Assembly (NCBI GenBank): GCA_016462305.1
Contig: JAEMTM010000019.1
Span: 1-20,392, forward strand
Direction of reading: 5' to 3'
From: Sphingomonadaceae bacterium
Lineage (GTDB): Bacteria; Pseudomonadota; Alphaproteobacteria; Sphingomonadales; Sphingomonadaceae
Length of the DNA stretch: 20,392 nt
Under the pieces are notes generated by a model. That model saw nothing but the letters and a program-made list of their open reading frames with translations. It searched no databases and was not told the DNA's origin. Shown here in pieces: positions 8,300-16,125 of this stretch. Position 1 is the first letter of the stretch; the number at the start of each line of letters is the position of its first letter. The position numbers and the translations under genes were made by a program.

Positions 8300-9511
8300 A
8301 TGGCACATTCAAACAACTATGACGTGATTATCCTTGGTGCCGGTGGCGCAGGCCTGATGTGCGCTTTGACCGCCGGGCAACGCGCAAAGCGCGTGTTGGT
8401 GATTGATCACGCCACGGGGCCGGGCAAGAAAATCCTCATTTCGGGTGGCGGACGATGTAATTTTACTAATGTGAATGCGACCACCACGCATGCGCAAGAA
8501 CGCTATTTATCGTCCAACCCGCATTTCGCAAAGTCAGCTTTGGGCCGATATACCCCGCAGGATTTCATTGATCTGGTGAACGCGCACAATATCGCTTTCC
8601 ATGAAAAGACGCTGGGGCAATTATTCTGCGACGGTTCCGCGCGGCAGATTGTCGCCATGCTGATGGCGGAATGTGACAAATCGGCGGGCTTTGGTGGCCG
8701 GGTCGATTTCGTGTTCGATGCACCCTTGGGTGAAGTGACCCATGATGGCAGCGACTATCATGTGACCTACAACAATGTGCGCGCGCAAGGCGCGGCGTTG
8801 GTGATTGCGACCGGCGGCCCAAGCATTCCGAAAATGGGCGCTACCGCCTTTGCTTATGATCTTGCGCGACAGTTCGGATTGAAAATTGTGGAGCCACGAC
8901 CCGCCTTGGTCCCGCTGACGCTTGGCGGTGATGATGTGTTGTTCCGCGAACTGTCGGGCGTATCGTCTGAGGTTGTTGCAAAGCATGGAAAGGCGGCATT
9001 CCGCGAGGCCGCATTGTTCACCCATCGGGGGCTCAGCGGCCCCGCAGTGCTTCAAATCAGCAGCTATTGGCGCCCCGGCGACCAAGTCGAAATTGATTTC
9101 CTGCCATCACTGGATGCCACCGAATTATTACTATCGGAAAAACGCGCACGGCCACGCGCCACTTTGCGGTCAACATTGGACCGCGTCTTGCCTGCGCGCT
9201 TGGCCGAAGCGCTTGCCGCAAAAATTGGGCTACTCGGCAACCTCGCCGACCAAAACGACCGGAAATTGGTGGGTGCGGGAACGCTACTCAGCAACTGGCC
9301 ATTCGTGCCCAATGGCAGTGAGGGCTATGCCAAGGCAGAGGTGACATTGGGCGGGATCAGCACCGATGGCCTGTCGCAAAAGACGATGGAGGCAAAGAAA
9401 ATGCCGGGGCTATATTGCATAGGCGAGGCGGTGGACGTCACAGGTTGGCTCGGCGGGTATAATTTCCAATGGGCCTGGGCCAGCGGCGTCGCGGCGGGGG
9501 AAGCCATTTAG
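8300..9511 (+). CDS. HI0933/YhiN family flavoprotein (NAD(P)/FAD-dependent oxidoreductase)
   Basis: This 403-aa protein is a typical-length member of the HI0933-like flavoprotein family (BaiN/YhiN type). It has an N-terminal Rossmann FAD motif (ILGAGGAGLMCALTA, Gly residues at about 13-18), the family hallmark ISGGGRCNFTN (about 47-57), THRGLSGPAVLQIS in the middle domain, and the C-terminal FAD-contacting GGYNFQWAWASG. The reaction in most bacteria is unknown. The start at 8300 follows a GGGGGG purine tract. The gene ends 29 bp before a strong bidirectional terminator shared with typA. It diverges from DUF3297. Confidence 0.92.
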   Translation: MAHSNNYDVIILGAGGAGLMCALTAGQRAKRVLVIDHATGPGKKILISGGGRCNFTNVNATTTHAQERYLSSNPHFAKSALGRYTPQDFIDLVNAHNIAFHEKTLGQLFCDGSARQIVAMLMAECDKSAGFGGRVDFVFDAPLGEVTHDGSDYHVTYNNVRAQGAALVIATGGPSIPKMGATAFAYDLARQFGLKIVEPRPALVPLTLGGDDVLFRELSGVSSEVVAKHGKAAFREAALFTHRGLSGPAVLQISSYWRPGDQVEIDFLPSLDATELLLSEKRARPRATLRSTLDRVLPARLAEALAAKIGLLGNLADQNDRKLVGAGTLLSNWPFVPNGSEGYAKAEVTLGGISTDGLSQKTMEAKKMPGLYCIGEAVDVTGWLGGYNFQWAWASGVAAGEAI

Positions 9512-9540
9512 GGCCAGAACCGAGCGCCGTTGCCCAAAGA

Positions 9541-9568
9541 AAAAGGGCGCCGAAATCGACGCCCTTTT
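9541..9568. terminator. Bidirectional rho-independent terminator (flavoprotein / typA)
   Basis: A 9-bp perfect stem pairs AAAAGGGCG (9541-9549) with CGCCCTTTT (9560-9568). Two further CG pairs inside close a four-base AAAT loop after one mismatch. A T-rich end is present in both directions: TTTTCATT on the plus strand, and on the minus strand a T-rich run interrupted by one C. It lies between two convergent stop codons, which fits termination of both genes. Confidence 0.85.
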
Positions 9569-9570
9569 CA

Positions 9571-11406
9571 TTATGCCGCCTGTTTGGCGCGCGATGCTTT
9601 TTTCCGCTCATTGGGGTCAAGCAGGCGCTTGCGCAGGCGGATATTCTTTGGCGTGACCTCAACCATTTCATCGTCATCAATATAGGCAATGGCTTGTTCA
9701 AGCGTCAGGCGCTTGGGCGGGGTGAGGCGGATGGCGTCGTCCTTGCCAGTCGAACGAAAGTTCGTGAGCTGCTTCGACTTCATCGGGTTGACTTCAAGGT
9801 CATCTGGCTTGGCATTTTCGCCGATGATCATGCCTTCATACAAGGCTTCGCCTGGCGAGACCATCAGGATACCGCGCTCTTCCAATGGGCCAAGGGCGTA
9901 AGCAACTGCTTCGCCAGCGCCGTTGGAAATCAGCACGCCGTTCTTGCGGCCTTCAATATGGCCGCGATGCGGGCCATATTTTTCAAACAGGCGGTTCATG
10001 ATGCCCGTGCCGCGCGTGTCGGACAGAAACTCGCCATGATAGCCAATCAACCCGCGTGATGGCGCGCTGAAGGTGATGCGGGTCTTGCCGCCGCCCGATG
10101 GACGCATATCGGTCAAGTCGCCCTTACGCACCGCCATTTTTTCCACGACAGTGCCCGAATATTCATCATCGACGTCGATGACGACGGTTTCATAAGGCTC
10201 AGTCTTCTGGCCTTTTTCGTCTTCGCGGAACAGCACGCGTGGGCGGCTGATGCCAAGCTCAAAGCCTTCGCGGCGCATGGTTTCGATAAGAACGCCCAAT
10301 TGAAGCTCGCCACGGCCAGCGACTTCAAAGCTATCCTTGTCTTCGGCCTCAGTGATACGGACGGCGACGTTGCTTTCGGCTTCGCGCATCAGGCGGTCGC
10401 GGATCATGCGGCTCGTAACCTTCGTGCCTTCACGGCCAGCCATTGGGCTGTCGTTCACCGAAAAGCGCATCGACAATGTTGGCGGATCGATTGGCTGCGC
10501 CTGAAGCGGTTCAGTTACCGATGGCTCGGCAATGGTATCGGCCACGGTCGCGGTGGTCATGCCGGCGATGGAGATAATGTCGCCAGCCTTGGCTTCGTCC
10601 ACAGGAACGCGCTCCAGCCCGCGGAACGACATGATTTTGGACGCACGGCCGCTTTCAACGACCTTGCCGTCAGGGTTCAGCGCATGGATCTGCTGGTTCA
10701 CCTTCACGGTGCCTGACAATACAAGGCCGGTAAGAATACGGCCAAGGAAGTTGTCGCGGTCAAGCAAGGTGACAAGCATTTTGAATTCGCCGTCCACATC
10801 TGCCTTTGGCTCTGGAACATGGCTGACGATGGTTTCAAACATCGGCGTGAGCGTGCCTTCACGCGCGCTTGGGTCAATCGAGGCATAGCCATTACGACCC
10901 GAGGCATATAGCACTGGGAAATCGAGTTGCTCGTCCGTTGCATCAAGCGATACGAACAGATCGAACACTTCGTCCAACACGTCCTGAATACGTTCGTCAG
11001 GCCGGTCGACCTTGTTGACGACAACGATGGGGCGAAGGCCCAAAGCCAGCGCCTTGCCCGTTACGAACTTCGTCTGCGGCATCGCGCCTTCGGAGGAATC
11101 GACGAGCAGGATGACGCCGTCAACCATCGACAAGATGCGTTCAACTTCGCCGCCAAAATCGGCATGGCCCGGTGTATCGACGATGTTGATGCGGGTTTTT
11201 TGGCCCTTATGATCGTCCCATTCGACCGAGGTGCACTTGGCAAGAATGGTGATGCCGCGTTCTTTTTCGAGATCGTTCGAATCCATCGCGCGCTCTTCGA
11301 TACGCTGATTGTCGCGGAAGGTGCCCGACTGCCGAAACAGTTGGTCAACAAGAGTGGTTTTGCCGTGATCGACGTGCGCGATGATGGCGATGTTACGCAA
11401 TGACAT
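9571..11406 (-). CDS. typA: Translational GTPase TypA/BipA
   Basis: This 611-aa ribosome-associated GTPase is linked to 50S assembly and to stress and cold tolerance in the family. The GTP-binding motifs are all present: HVDHGKT (11-17), ERGITI (49-54), DTPGH (77-81) and NKVD (131-134). EF-G-like domains II, III and V follow, and then the TypA-specific C-terminal domain (including KSKQLTNFRSTGKDDAIRL) with a basic tail. The start MSLRNIAII at 11406 gives normal family length. A 13-residue extension to 11445 is possible but unconserved in style. The nearest purine tract, AAAAGG, is about 11 nt upstream, so the ribosome site is poor. It is monocistronic and ends at the shared terminator. Confidence 0.96.
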   Translation of the reverse strand: MSLRNIAIIAHVDHGKTTLVDQLFRQSGTFRDNQRIEERAMDSNDLEKERGITILAKCTSVEWDDHKGQKTRINIVDTPGHADFGGEVERILSMVDGVILLVDSSEGAMPQTKFVTGKALALGLRPIVVVNKVDRPDERIQDVLDEVFDLFVSLDATDEQLDFPVLYASGRNGYASIDPSAREGTLTPMFETIVSHVPEPKADVDGEFKMLVTLLDRDNFLGRILTGLVLSGTVKVNQQIHALNPDGKVVESGRASKIMSFRGLERVPVDEAKAGDIISIAGMTTATVADTIAEPSVTEPLQAQPIDPPTLSMRFSVNDSPMAGREGTKVTSRMIRDRLMREAESNVAVRITEAEDKDSFEVAGRGELQLGVLIETMRREGFELGISRPRVLFREDEKGQKTEPYETVVIDVDDEYSGTVVEKMAVRKGDLTDMRPSGGGKTRITFSAPSRGLIGYHGEFLSDTRGTGIMNRLFEKYGPHRGHIEGRKNGVLISNGAGEAVAYALGPLEERGILMVSPGEALYEGMIIGENAKPDDLEVNPMKSKQLTNFRSTGKDDAIRLTPPKRLTLEQAIAYIDDDEMVEVTPKNIRLRKRLLDPNERKKASRAKQAA

Positions 11407-11541
11407 TTGGAAATGGGCCTTTTGGAAGGTCTTCATAGCGGCCACATGCCACCAGATTCTCGCGCGCCATTAACGCAATATGCGCTGCGGCGCAACATCG
11501 CTGGTGTTGCAATACGCGATTGCAGGGGTCAAAGCGCTTGG

Positions 11542-12498
11542 ATGTTCGCTCGTATCTTCGCTGATCGCTTTGTCATGCTCCTGCTCGCCACGATATTGTT
11601 GGCGAGCGTCTTACCCGTTCGGGGCCAAGCAGCAGAGGTCGCGTCATTGATTTCATTGGCGGCGATATTTCTGCTGTTTTTCCTGAACGGCGTGCGCTTG
11701 CCGCGACATGAAGTGATGCATGGTGTCCGCAATTGGCGGTTGCAGGGGGCGATTTTCTTTTTCGTATTTGGCGTGATGTCGGCCACCGGATTGGCTCTGT
11801 CGCATGTTTTCGACAATATCCTGCCGCCGACACTTGCCTTGGGGTTGCTGTTTACAGGTATCTTGCCTTCCACTGTGCAGTCGGCTGCGGCCTATTGCGC
11901 CTTGGCCAAAGGCAATGTGGCGGCATCGGTTGTCGCGGCAGCTTTGGTCAATCTGGTCGGTGTACTGTTGTCACCTTTGCTCTTGGCGGTGTTGGCGCAT
12001 GTGGGGGAGGCGAATATTTCAGGTGAAGCCGTTGGCCGCATAACGCTCATCCTACTCCTGCCCTTTGCGCTCGGCCAGATGGCGCAGCGTTGGTGCAAAC
12101 CTTGGGTAGACCGCAACAAGGAGCTGGCGACTTGGATGGACCGCATCTCGATTGCCATCGCGGTCTATGTGGCGTTTTCAGGCGCGGTTGTGGCGGGGAT
12201 ATGGAGCGTGGTGCGCGGTGATGAACTTGCGTGGTTGGCCTTGGCTTTGTCGGTCATGCTGCTGGTTGGCTTTGGCGGGGCTTGGGCGTTAAGCGGGGCT
12301 ATGAAGCTACCGCGCGGCGACCGGATTACGATGCTGTTTTCGGGTGGGCAGAAAAGCATCGCCATTGGCGCGCCGCTGGCTGCGACGATATTCCCGCCCG
12401 CAATCGCGGGAATGGTCCTGCTGCCGACGCTGATTTATCATATGGCGCAGTTGATCTTGTCCGCGCCATTGGCCACGCATTTGGCGGGAGATCGGTAA
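11542..12498 (+). CDS. SBF-like transporter (bile acid:sodium symporter superfamily, YfeH/RCH1 type)
   Basis: This 318-aa protein is an integral membrane protein with about nine or ten hydrophobic segments. The pattern resembles the SBF-like (PF13593, CPA/BASS superfamily) transporters: a short N-terminus entering the membrane at once, then GILPSTVQSAAAYCALAKGN in the first core repeat, and FSGGQKSIAIGAPLA with PTLIYHMAQLI in the second. The last segment precedes a very short tail. Members transport ions or small organic acids; the substrate here is unknown. The start at 11542 begins exactly before the first membrane segment. The frame is open upstream to 11407 but that part looks non-coding. 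It diverges from typA, 135 bp away, and runs into a repeat-rich region. Confidence 0.85.
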   Translation: MFARIFADRFVMLLLATILLASVLPVRGQAAEVASLISLAAIFLLFFLNGVRLPRHEVMHGVRNWRLQGAIFFFVFGVMSATGLALSHVFDNILPPTLALGLLFTGILPSTVQSAAAYCALAKGNVAASVVAAALVNLVGVLLSPLLLAVLAHVGEANISGEAVGRITLILLLPFALGQMAQRWCKPWVDRNKELATWMDRISIAIAVYVAFSGAVVAGIWSVVRGDELAWLALALSVMLLVGFGGAWALSGAMKLPRGDRITMLFSGGQKSIAIGAPLAATIFPPAIAGMVLLPTLIYHMAQLILSAPLATHLAGDR

Positions 12499-12503
12499 CG
12501 TGT

Positions 12504-12649
12504 CTCCCCATCGACTTGCGATGGGGAGGTGGCAGCCGAAGCGATAGCTTCGGATGACGGAGGGGCGGGCCAGCAGCGTTGAGTGCCCCTCCGTCTTGCC
12601 CGTGCTGACGCCCGGTCAATCCACCTCCCCATCGCAAGTCGATGGGGAG
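12504..12649. repeat. Nested-palindrome element with 29-bp perfect terminal inverted repeats (REP/MITE-like)
   Basis: The ends, 12504-12532 and 12621-12649, are perfect inverted copies over 29 bp. Each end is itself a palindrome: a 10-bp stem CTCCCCATCG/CGATGGGGAG around a 5-nt loop. Inside are CCGAAGC/GCTTCGG (12536-12553) and GACGGAGGGGC/GCCCCTCCGTC (12556-12566 with 12585-12595). It carries no ORF. It shares GGGGAGGTGGCAG (12523-12535) and TGACGGAGGGG (12555-12565) with the element at 15274-15398, so the two are one family. It may also act as a transcription barrier for the SBF-like gene, but it has no T-run. Confidence 0.85.
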
Positions 12650-12654
12650 ATTAG

Positions 12655-12755
12655 AGGCTCAGCACTATGGTGAAGAATGTCGAACCGTAGCCCTGAGCCT
12701 GTCGAAGGGCGTTTATCCGTCAGGCGTGCTTCGACAGGCTCAGCACTATGGTGAA
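12655..12755. repeat. CTTCGACAGGCTCAG-family repeat unit (direct plus inverted copies)
   Basis: A 20-bp direct repeat (AGGCTCAGCACTATGGTGAA) occurs at 12655-12674 and 12736-12755. A 15-bp perfect inverted repeat pairs 12693-12707 with 12729-12743 (CTTCGACAGGCTCAG) and could fold into a hairpin. This motif is, as far as I recall, widespread between sphingomonad genes. It ends 3 bp before the permease stop codon, in the gap between two convergent genes. Confidence 0.8.
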
Positions 12756-12758
12756 ATT

Positions 12759-15269
12759 TCAAAGGCTGCGCAGCGCTTCCGAAGGCCGCGCCGCCAAGAT
12801 CGGGAGCGATCCGACGATACCCAGCACAAAGGTCACACCCGCGCCGCCAATGAGCGTCAACGCCAGTATCGAATAATCAGGCGTAAAGCTGAAATCGAAT
12901 ATTTCGACCACGACATAATATGCGGCCGACATGCCAAGCAGCAGCGATACCAAACCAAGCACCACCGCCAATATCCCATATTCCAACGCCTGCGCGCCCA
13001 ATATCTGCCGCCTTGTGCTGCCCAGCATTTTCATGATGACGCTGTCGTAAATGCGCGACTGGCGGGCAGCGGCAATCGCGCCAACAAGCACGGCGATTCC
13101 GGCCAAGATGGCGATGGATGCAGCAGCGGCAATGGCTTGCGCCATTTGCGTGAGCAATATTGTGATCTGCGACGTGACTTCGCCTACCGCAATCAGCGAC
13201 GAGGACGGGAATGTAGGCGGGATAGATTTTGCCAATATGCGCTCGGCAGGCTTCGACACGGTTAAAGTCGCAACCATATTATGTGGCGCGGCGTCCAAAC
13301 TTCCCGGCGAAAACACCATCACATAATTCAGGCCGAAATTATCCCATTTGACGGTGCGTAAGGATGCGATCTTGGCGGGAACCTCAACGCCAAGCAAGCT
13401 GATGGTCAGGGTATCGCCCACCCCAACACCCAGGCTTTCGGCGGCTTCTGCCTCAAGGCTGACCAAGGCAGGACCATCATAATCCGCTGGCCAAAATGTG
13501 CCCGCGACAATCTCACTGCCCCTCGGCAGGACGCTGCTATAGGTCAGTCCGCGATCTCCGTTGAGGATCCATGCGCCTTCGGGCAGTTCTTCCAATTGGT
13601 CCACACGCTGGCCGCCAAATTCAACGATAGTGCCGCGCAAGGCGGGGATCATGTTGATGGTAGCTTTGGGGTCGGCTTCTTTGACCATTTGTCTGAATTG
13701 GGCTTCGCCCTCACGCGGAATGTCCAAGGCAAAGAAGCTCGGGGCACGATCAGGGACGCTGTTTTTGATTTCATTGTTGATGCTTGTCTGAATTGCGGCC
13801 AGCGTCACGAACAGGGTGAGGCCAAGGCCAAGCGCCACGACCAATGCCTGCGTCTGCGCACCGGGGCGATGCAGGTTGGCAAGCGCGAGGCGCGGCAAGG
13901 GTGCCTTTGGCCGTGGGACGCGCAAAGCGATAGCACGCAGCAACCACGCAATACCCGTAAGCAGCAACAGCAGGCCAAAGGCCGCGCCGATAAAGGCGAG
14001 CGAGAATAAAGGCTCTTTTGCCGTCACCACCGCAAGCGCGATGATTGCGAGGATAGCCGAGACCACCCACACCGCGCTGCGCCGGTCGATGCGGGCATTG
14101 CCTTCCACAATCGCGCGGAACAGGCCAGCGGCGGGCACCGTGCGCGCACGGGCCAAGGGCGGCAGGGCAAAGGCAATGGCGATTAACAGGCCATAGATCG
14201 CGCTGACGAGCAACGGCAAGGGATGCAGGTTAAAGCCCGGCGCGACCGGCAATATGTCGCCAGCCACCCAGCCAATGACCATAGGCATGACACTACCCAC
14301 CGCAAGGCCAGCGATAACCGCACCTGCGGCCACGGTCAGGATTTGAAGCATGTAGATGCGGAATATAGTCCCGCTGTCCGCGCCAGTAACCTTCAATGTT
14401 GCAATGCTGGCGCGCTTGCTGGTGAGGTAACTGCTGACGCCATTGCCGACGCCAATGCCCGCGATGACCAAGGCGGCAAGGCCGACAAGCGTCAGGAACT
14501 GGCCCATACGCTCAATAAAGCGCCTGGTGCCGGGTGCGCCGTTGGAACGATCCGTAATGTCCCAACCCGCCGACGGGAACTGCGCCTCAAGTGCCTTTGC
14601 GACGGCGGAGGCGTCTTCGTTCGTGGATAGTTTGATGCGGTATTTTACCTCATACATGCTGCCCGGCTGGATTAGGCCCGTATCCGGCAAAGATTTCATG
14701 TTGATGATGGCCACGGGACCAAGCGTGAAGCCCTCGCCCAAGCGGTCGGGTTCTTCGGCGATAATGCCTGCGACCTTAAACCGCGCCTCCCCAAAGCGGA
14801 CGGTGCCGCCTGTGTCGATGTCGAGCCGTTCGGACAAGGTTTGCCCAATGTAAATTTCGCCCTCGGCGGGTGCCTTAACATTGCCGCCATCGCGCAGGGT
14901 CAACGCGCCATAATGCGGGTAGATATTGTCGACTGCCTTCAACTCGGCGAGCAGGCTGTCGCCGCCAACTTGGGTGCCTATCGCCATTGCCCGCAAACGG
15001 ATGGTTTCGGACACTATGCCGGCTTTGCGCATGGCGGCCATTTCCGCCTGCGTTGCGGCGCGTTGCGCGATCCCGATTTCGACATCGCCGCCAAGGATCG
15101 TCTGACCACGCCGTGACAGTTCATCGGCTATGCCAGCGGTCAAGCTGCCAATAGCCGCGAGCGTCGCAACGCCCAAGAATAGGCAAATCGCCAGCAACCG
15201 GAGCCCACGGATACGCGCGGACAGGTCACGGCGCGCAATGCGCCAAATGGCGGCGAGAGGGAGGGTCAT
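12759..15269 (-). CDS. ybbP: ABC transporter permease, FtsX-like (YbbP-type)
   Basis: This 836-aa protein is an inner-membrane permease with ten predicted membrane segments: about 24-44, 258-280, 305-335, 350-375, 398-418, 422-445, 475-495, 705-735, 760-790 and 800-825. Two large periplasmic domains (about 45-257 and 496-704) separate them. This is the double-FtsX layout of the YbbP family rather than the four-segment MacB/LolE layout. It pairs with the ATPase gene upstream, and by family analogy would couple ATP hydrolysis to extraction or movement of envelope molecules; the substrate is unknown. The start at 15269 has a strong site, GGGGAGG, 6-7 nt upstream. That site lies inside the terminal repeat of the element at 15274-15398. 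The gene is flanked on both sides by related repeats. Confidence 0.92.
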   Translation of the reverse strand: MTLPLAAIWRIARRDLSARIRGLRLLAICLFLGVATLAAIGSLTAGIADELSRRGQTILGGDVEIGIAQRAATQAEMAAMRKAGIVSETIRLRAMAIGTQVGGDSLLAELKAVDNIYPHYGALTLRDGGNVKAPAEGEIYIGQTLSERLDIDTGGTVRFGEARFKVAGIIAEEPDRLGEGFTLGPVAIINMKSLPDTGLIQPGSMYEVKYRIKLSTNEDASAVAKALEAQFPSAGWDITDRSNGAPGTRRFIERMGQFLTLVGLAALVIAGIGVGNGVSSYLTSKRASIATLKVTGADSGTIFRIYMLQILTVAAGAVIAGLAVGSVMPMVIGWVAGDILPVAPGFNLHPLPLLVSAIYGLLIAIAFALPPLARARTVPAAGLFRAIVEGNARIDRRSAVWVVSAILAIIALAVVTAKEPLFSLAFIGAAFGLLLLLTGIAWLLRAIALRVPRPKAPLPRLALANLHRPGAQTQALVVALGLGLTLFVTLAAIQTSINNEIKNSVPDRAPSFFALDIPREGEAQFRQMVKEADPKATINMIPALRGTIVEFGGQRVDQLEELPEGAWILNGDRGLTYSSVLPRGSEIVAGTFWPADYDGPALVSLEAEAAESLGVGVGDTLTISLLGVEVPAKIASLRTVKWDNFGLNYVMVFSPGSLDAAPHNMVATLTVSKPAERILAKSIPPTFPSSSLIAVGEVTSQITILLTQMAQAIAAAASIAILAGIAVLVGAIAAARQSRIYDSVIMKMLGSTRRQILGAQALEYGILAVVLGLVSLLLGMSAAYYVVVEIFDFSFTPDYSILALTLIGGAGVTFVLGIVGSLPILAARPSEALRSL

Positions 15270-15273
15270 CTAA

Positions 15274-15398
15274 ATCCTCCCCGGAACAAGGAGGGGGACC
15301 GCGCGAAGCGGGGTGGAGGGGGCAATAGGCTCAGCGCACGGCGCAGCCCCCCCCTCCGTCAGTGCTCCGCACTGCCACCTCCCCGAAACGGGGAGGAT
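15274..15398. repeat. Second nested-palindrome element, inverted relative to the first, inside the ABC operon
   Basis: The 10-bp ends ATCCTCCCCG (15274-15283) and CGGGGAGGAT (15389-15398) are inverted copies. Within it are AGTGC/GCACT (15361-15373), the pair GGAGGGGGC (15315-15323) and a C-rich partner (15346-15357). The marks shared with the 12504-12649 element appear on the minus strand: GGGGAGGTGGCAG at 15384-15372 and TGACGGAGGGG at 15361-15351. It fills almost the whole 143-bp gap between the ATPase and permease genes. Confidence 0.82.
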
Positions 15399-15412
15399 AT
15401 GTTGTTCGCCAA

Positions 15413-16114
15413 TCAAGCCGCGCTCTCCACCACATGGCCGTCCTGCATGGAAATCACCCGGTCACATTTGCGCGCAAGTTCGGGGTCGTGGGTGATAATT
15501 AACAAAGTCGCGCCCAATGCGGCGCGGCGGTCGAACAAGAGGTCGATAATGGCCGTGCCTGTGGACCCATCCAAATTGCCCGTTGGTTCATCGGCAAAGA
15601 TGATCTTTGGCCCTGCGGCCATGGCGCGGGCGATGGCAACACGTTGCTGTTCGCCGCCGGACAATTGGGATGGATAATGGGTGAGCCGATGGCCAAGGCC
15701 GACGGCTTCAAGCTCGCTTTGCGCGCGGCCAAACGGGTCTACCAGACCAGCCAGCTCCAACGGGATAGCGACATTCTCAAGTGCGGTCATGGTCGGCAAC
15801 AGGTGAAACGCCTGCAACACAATGCCGATGCGTCCACGCCGCGCACGGGCGAGTTCGTCTTCATCCAGCTTCGTGAAGTCCAGACCATCGACGAGGACAG
15901 TGCCACCGCTCGCCTGCTCCAACCCGGCCAGCACCGCCATCAAAGACGATTTTCCTGATCCCGACGGCCCAAGCAACGCGACGCTGCTGTCATAGGGCAC
16001 CTCAAGGTCTACGCCGCGTAAAATCGACACGGATGCGTCGTTGCTGCCAAGGCTGAGGGTGACATTTGCCGCGCGGATTGCCATATCCGCTTGGTGAGTG
16101 ATAGGAGCGTGCAA
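15413..16114 (-). CDS. ybbA: ABC transporter ATP-binding protein (YbbA/LolD-like)
   Basis: This 233-aa cytoplasmic ATPase energises the downstream permease. It has Walker A GPSGSGKS (49-56), Q-loop Q101, signature LSGGEQQR (151-158), Walker B IIFADE (171-176), a D-loop in GNLD, and H-loop H209 in IITHD. The start is read as TTG at 16114: the minus strand has AAGGA with a 6-nt spacer before it, whereas the ATG at 16084 (MAIRAANV) has no ribosome site. The operon is ATPase then permease, with a repeat between. The tesA-like gene diverges immediately, the same arrangement as tesA / ybbA-ybbP in Escherichia coli. Confidence 0.93.
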   Translation of the reverse strand: MHAPITHQADMAIRAANVTLSLGSNDASVSILRGVDLEVPYDSSVALLGPSGSGKSSLMAVLAGLEQASGGTVLVDGLDFTKLDEDELARARRGRIGIVLQAFHLLPTMTALENVAIPLELAGLVDPFGRAQSELEAVGLGHRLTHYPSQLSGGEQQRVAIARAMAAGPKIIFADEPTGNLDGSTGTAIIDLLFDRRAALGATLLIITHDPELARKCDRVISMQDGHVVESAA

Positions 16115-16125
16115 GGAAAATCCTT
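16113..16125. promoter_or_regulatory. Palindrome holding the ribosome binding sites of both divergent genes
   Basis: AAGGA (16113-16117) and its inverse TCCTT (16121-16125) flank three A bases. On the plus strand AAGGA sits 8 nt before the tesA ATG. On the minus strand the other arm sits 6 nt before the ybbA TTG. The first two bases of the plus-strand site overlap the ybbA start codon. Confidence 0.7.

Noticed and set aside
12504..12649. Intrinsic terminator for the SBF-like gene
   Set aside because: The hairpins are strong, but no T-run follows any of them, so I list it as a repeat rather than a terminator.
12655..12755. CRISPR-like direct repeats
   Set aside because: Only two direct copies are present, with an 81-bp period, and the spacer contains an inverted copy of the same motif. 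No cas gene is nearby, so it is a dispersed repeat.
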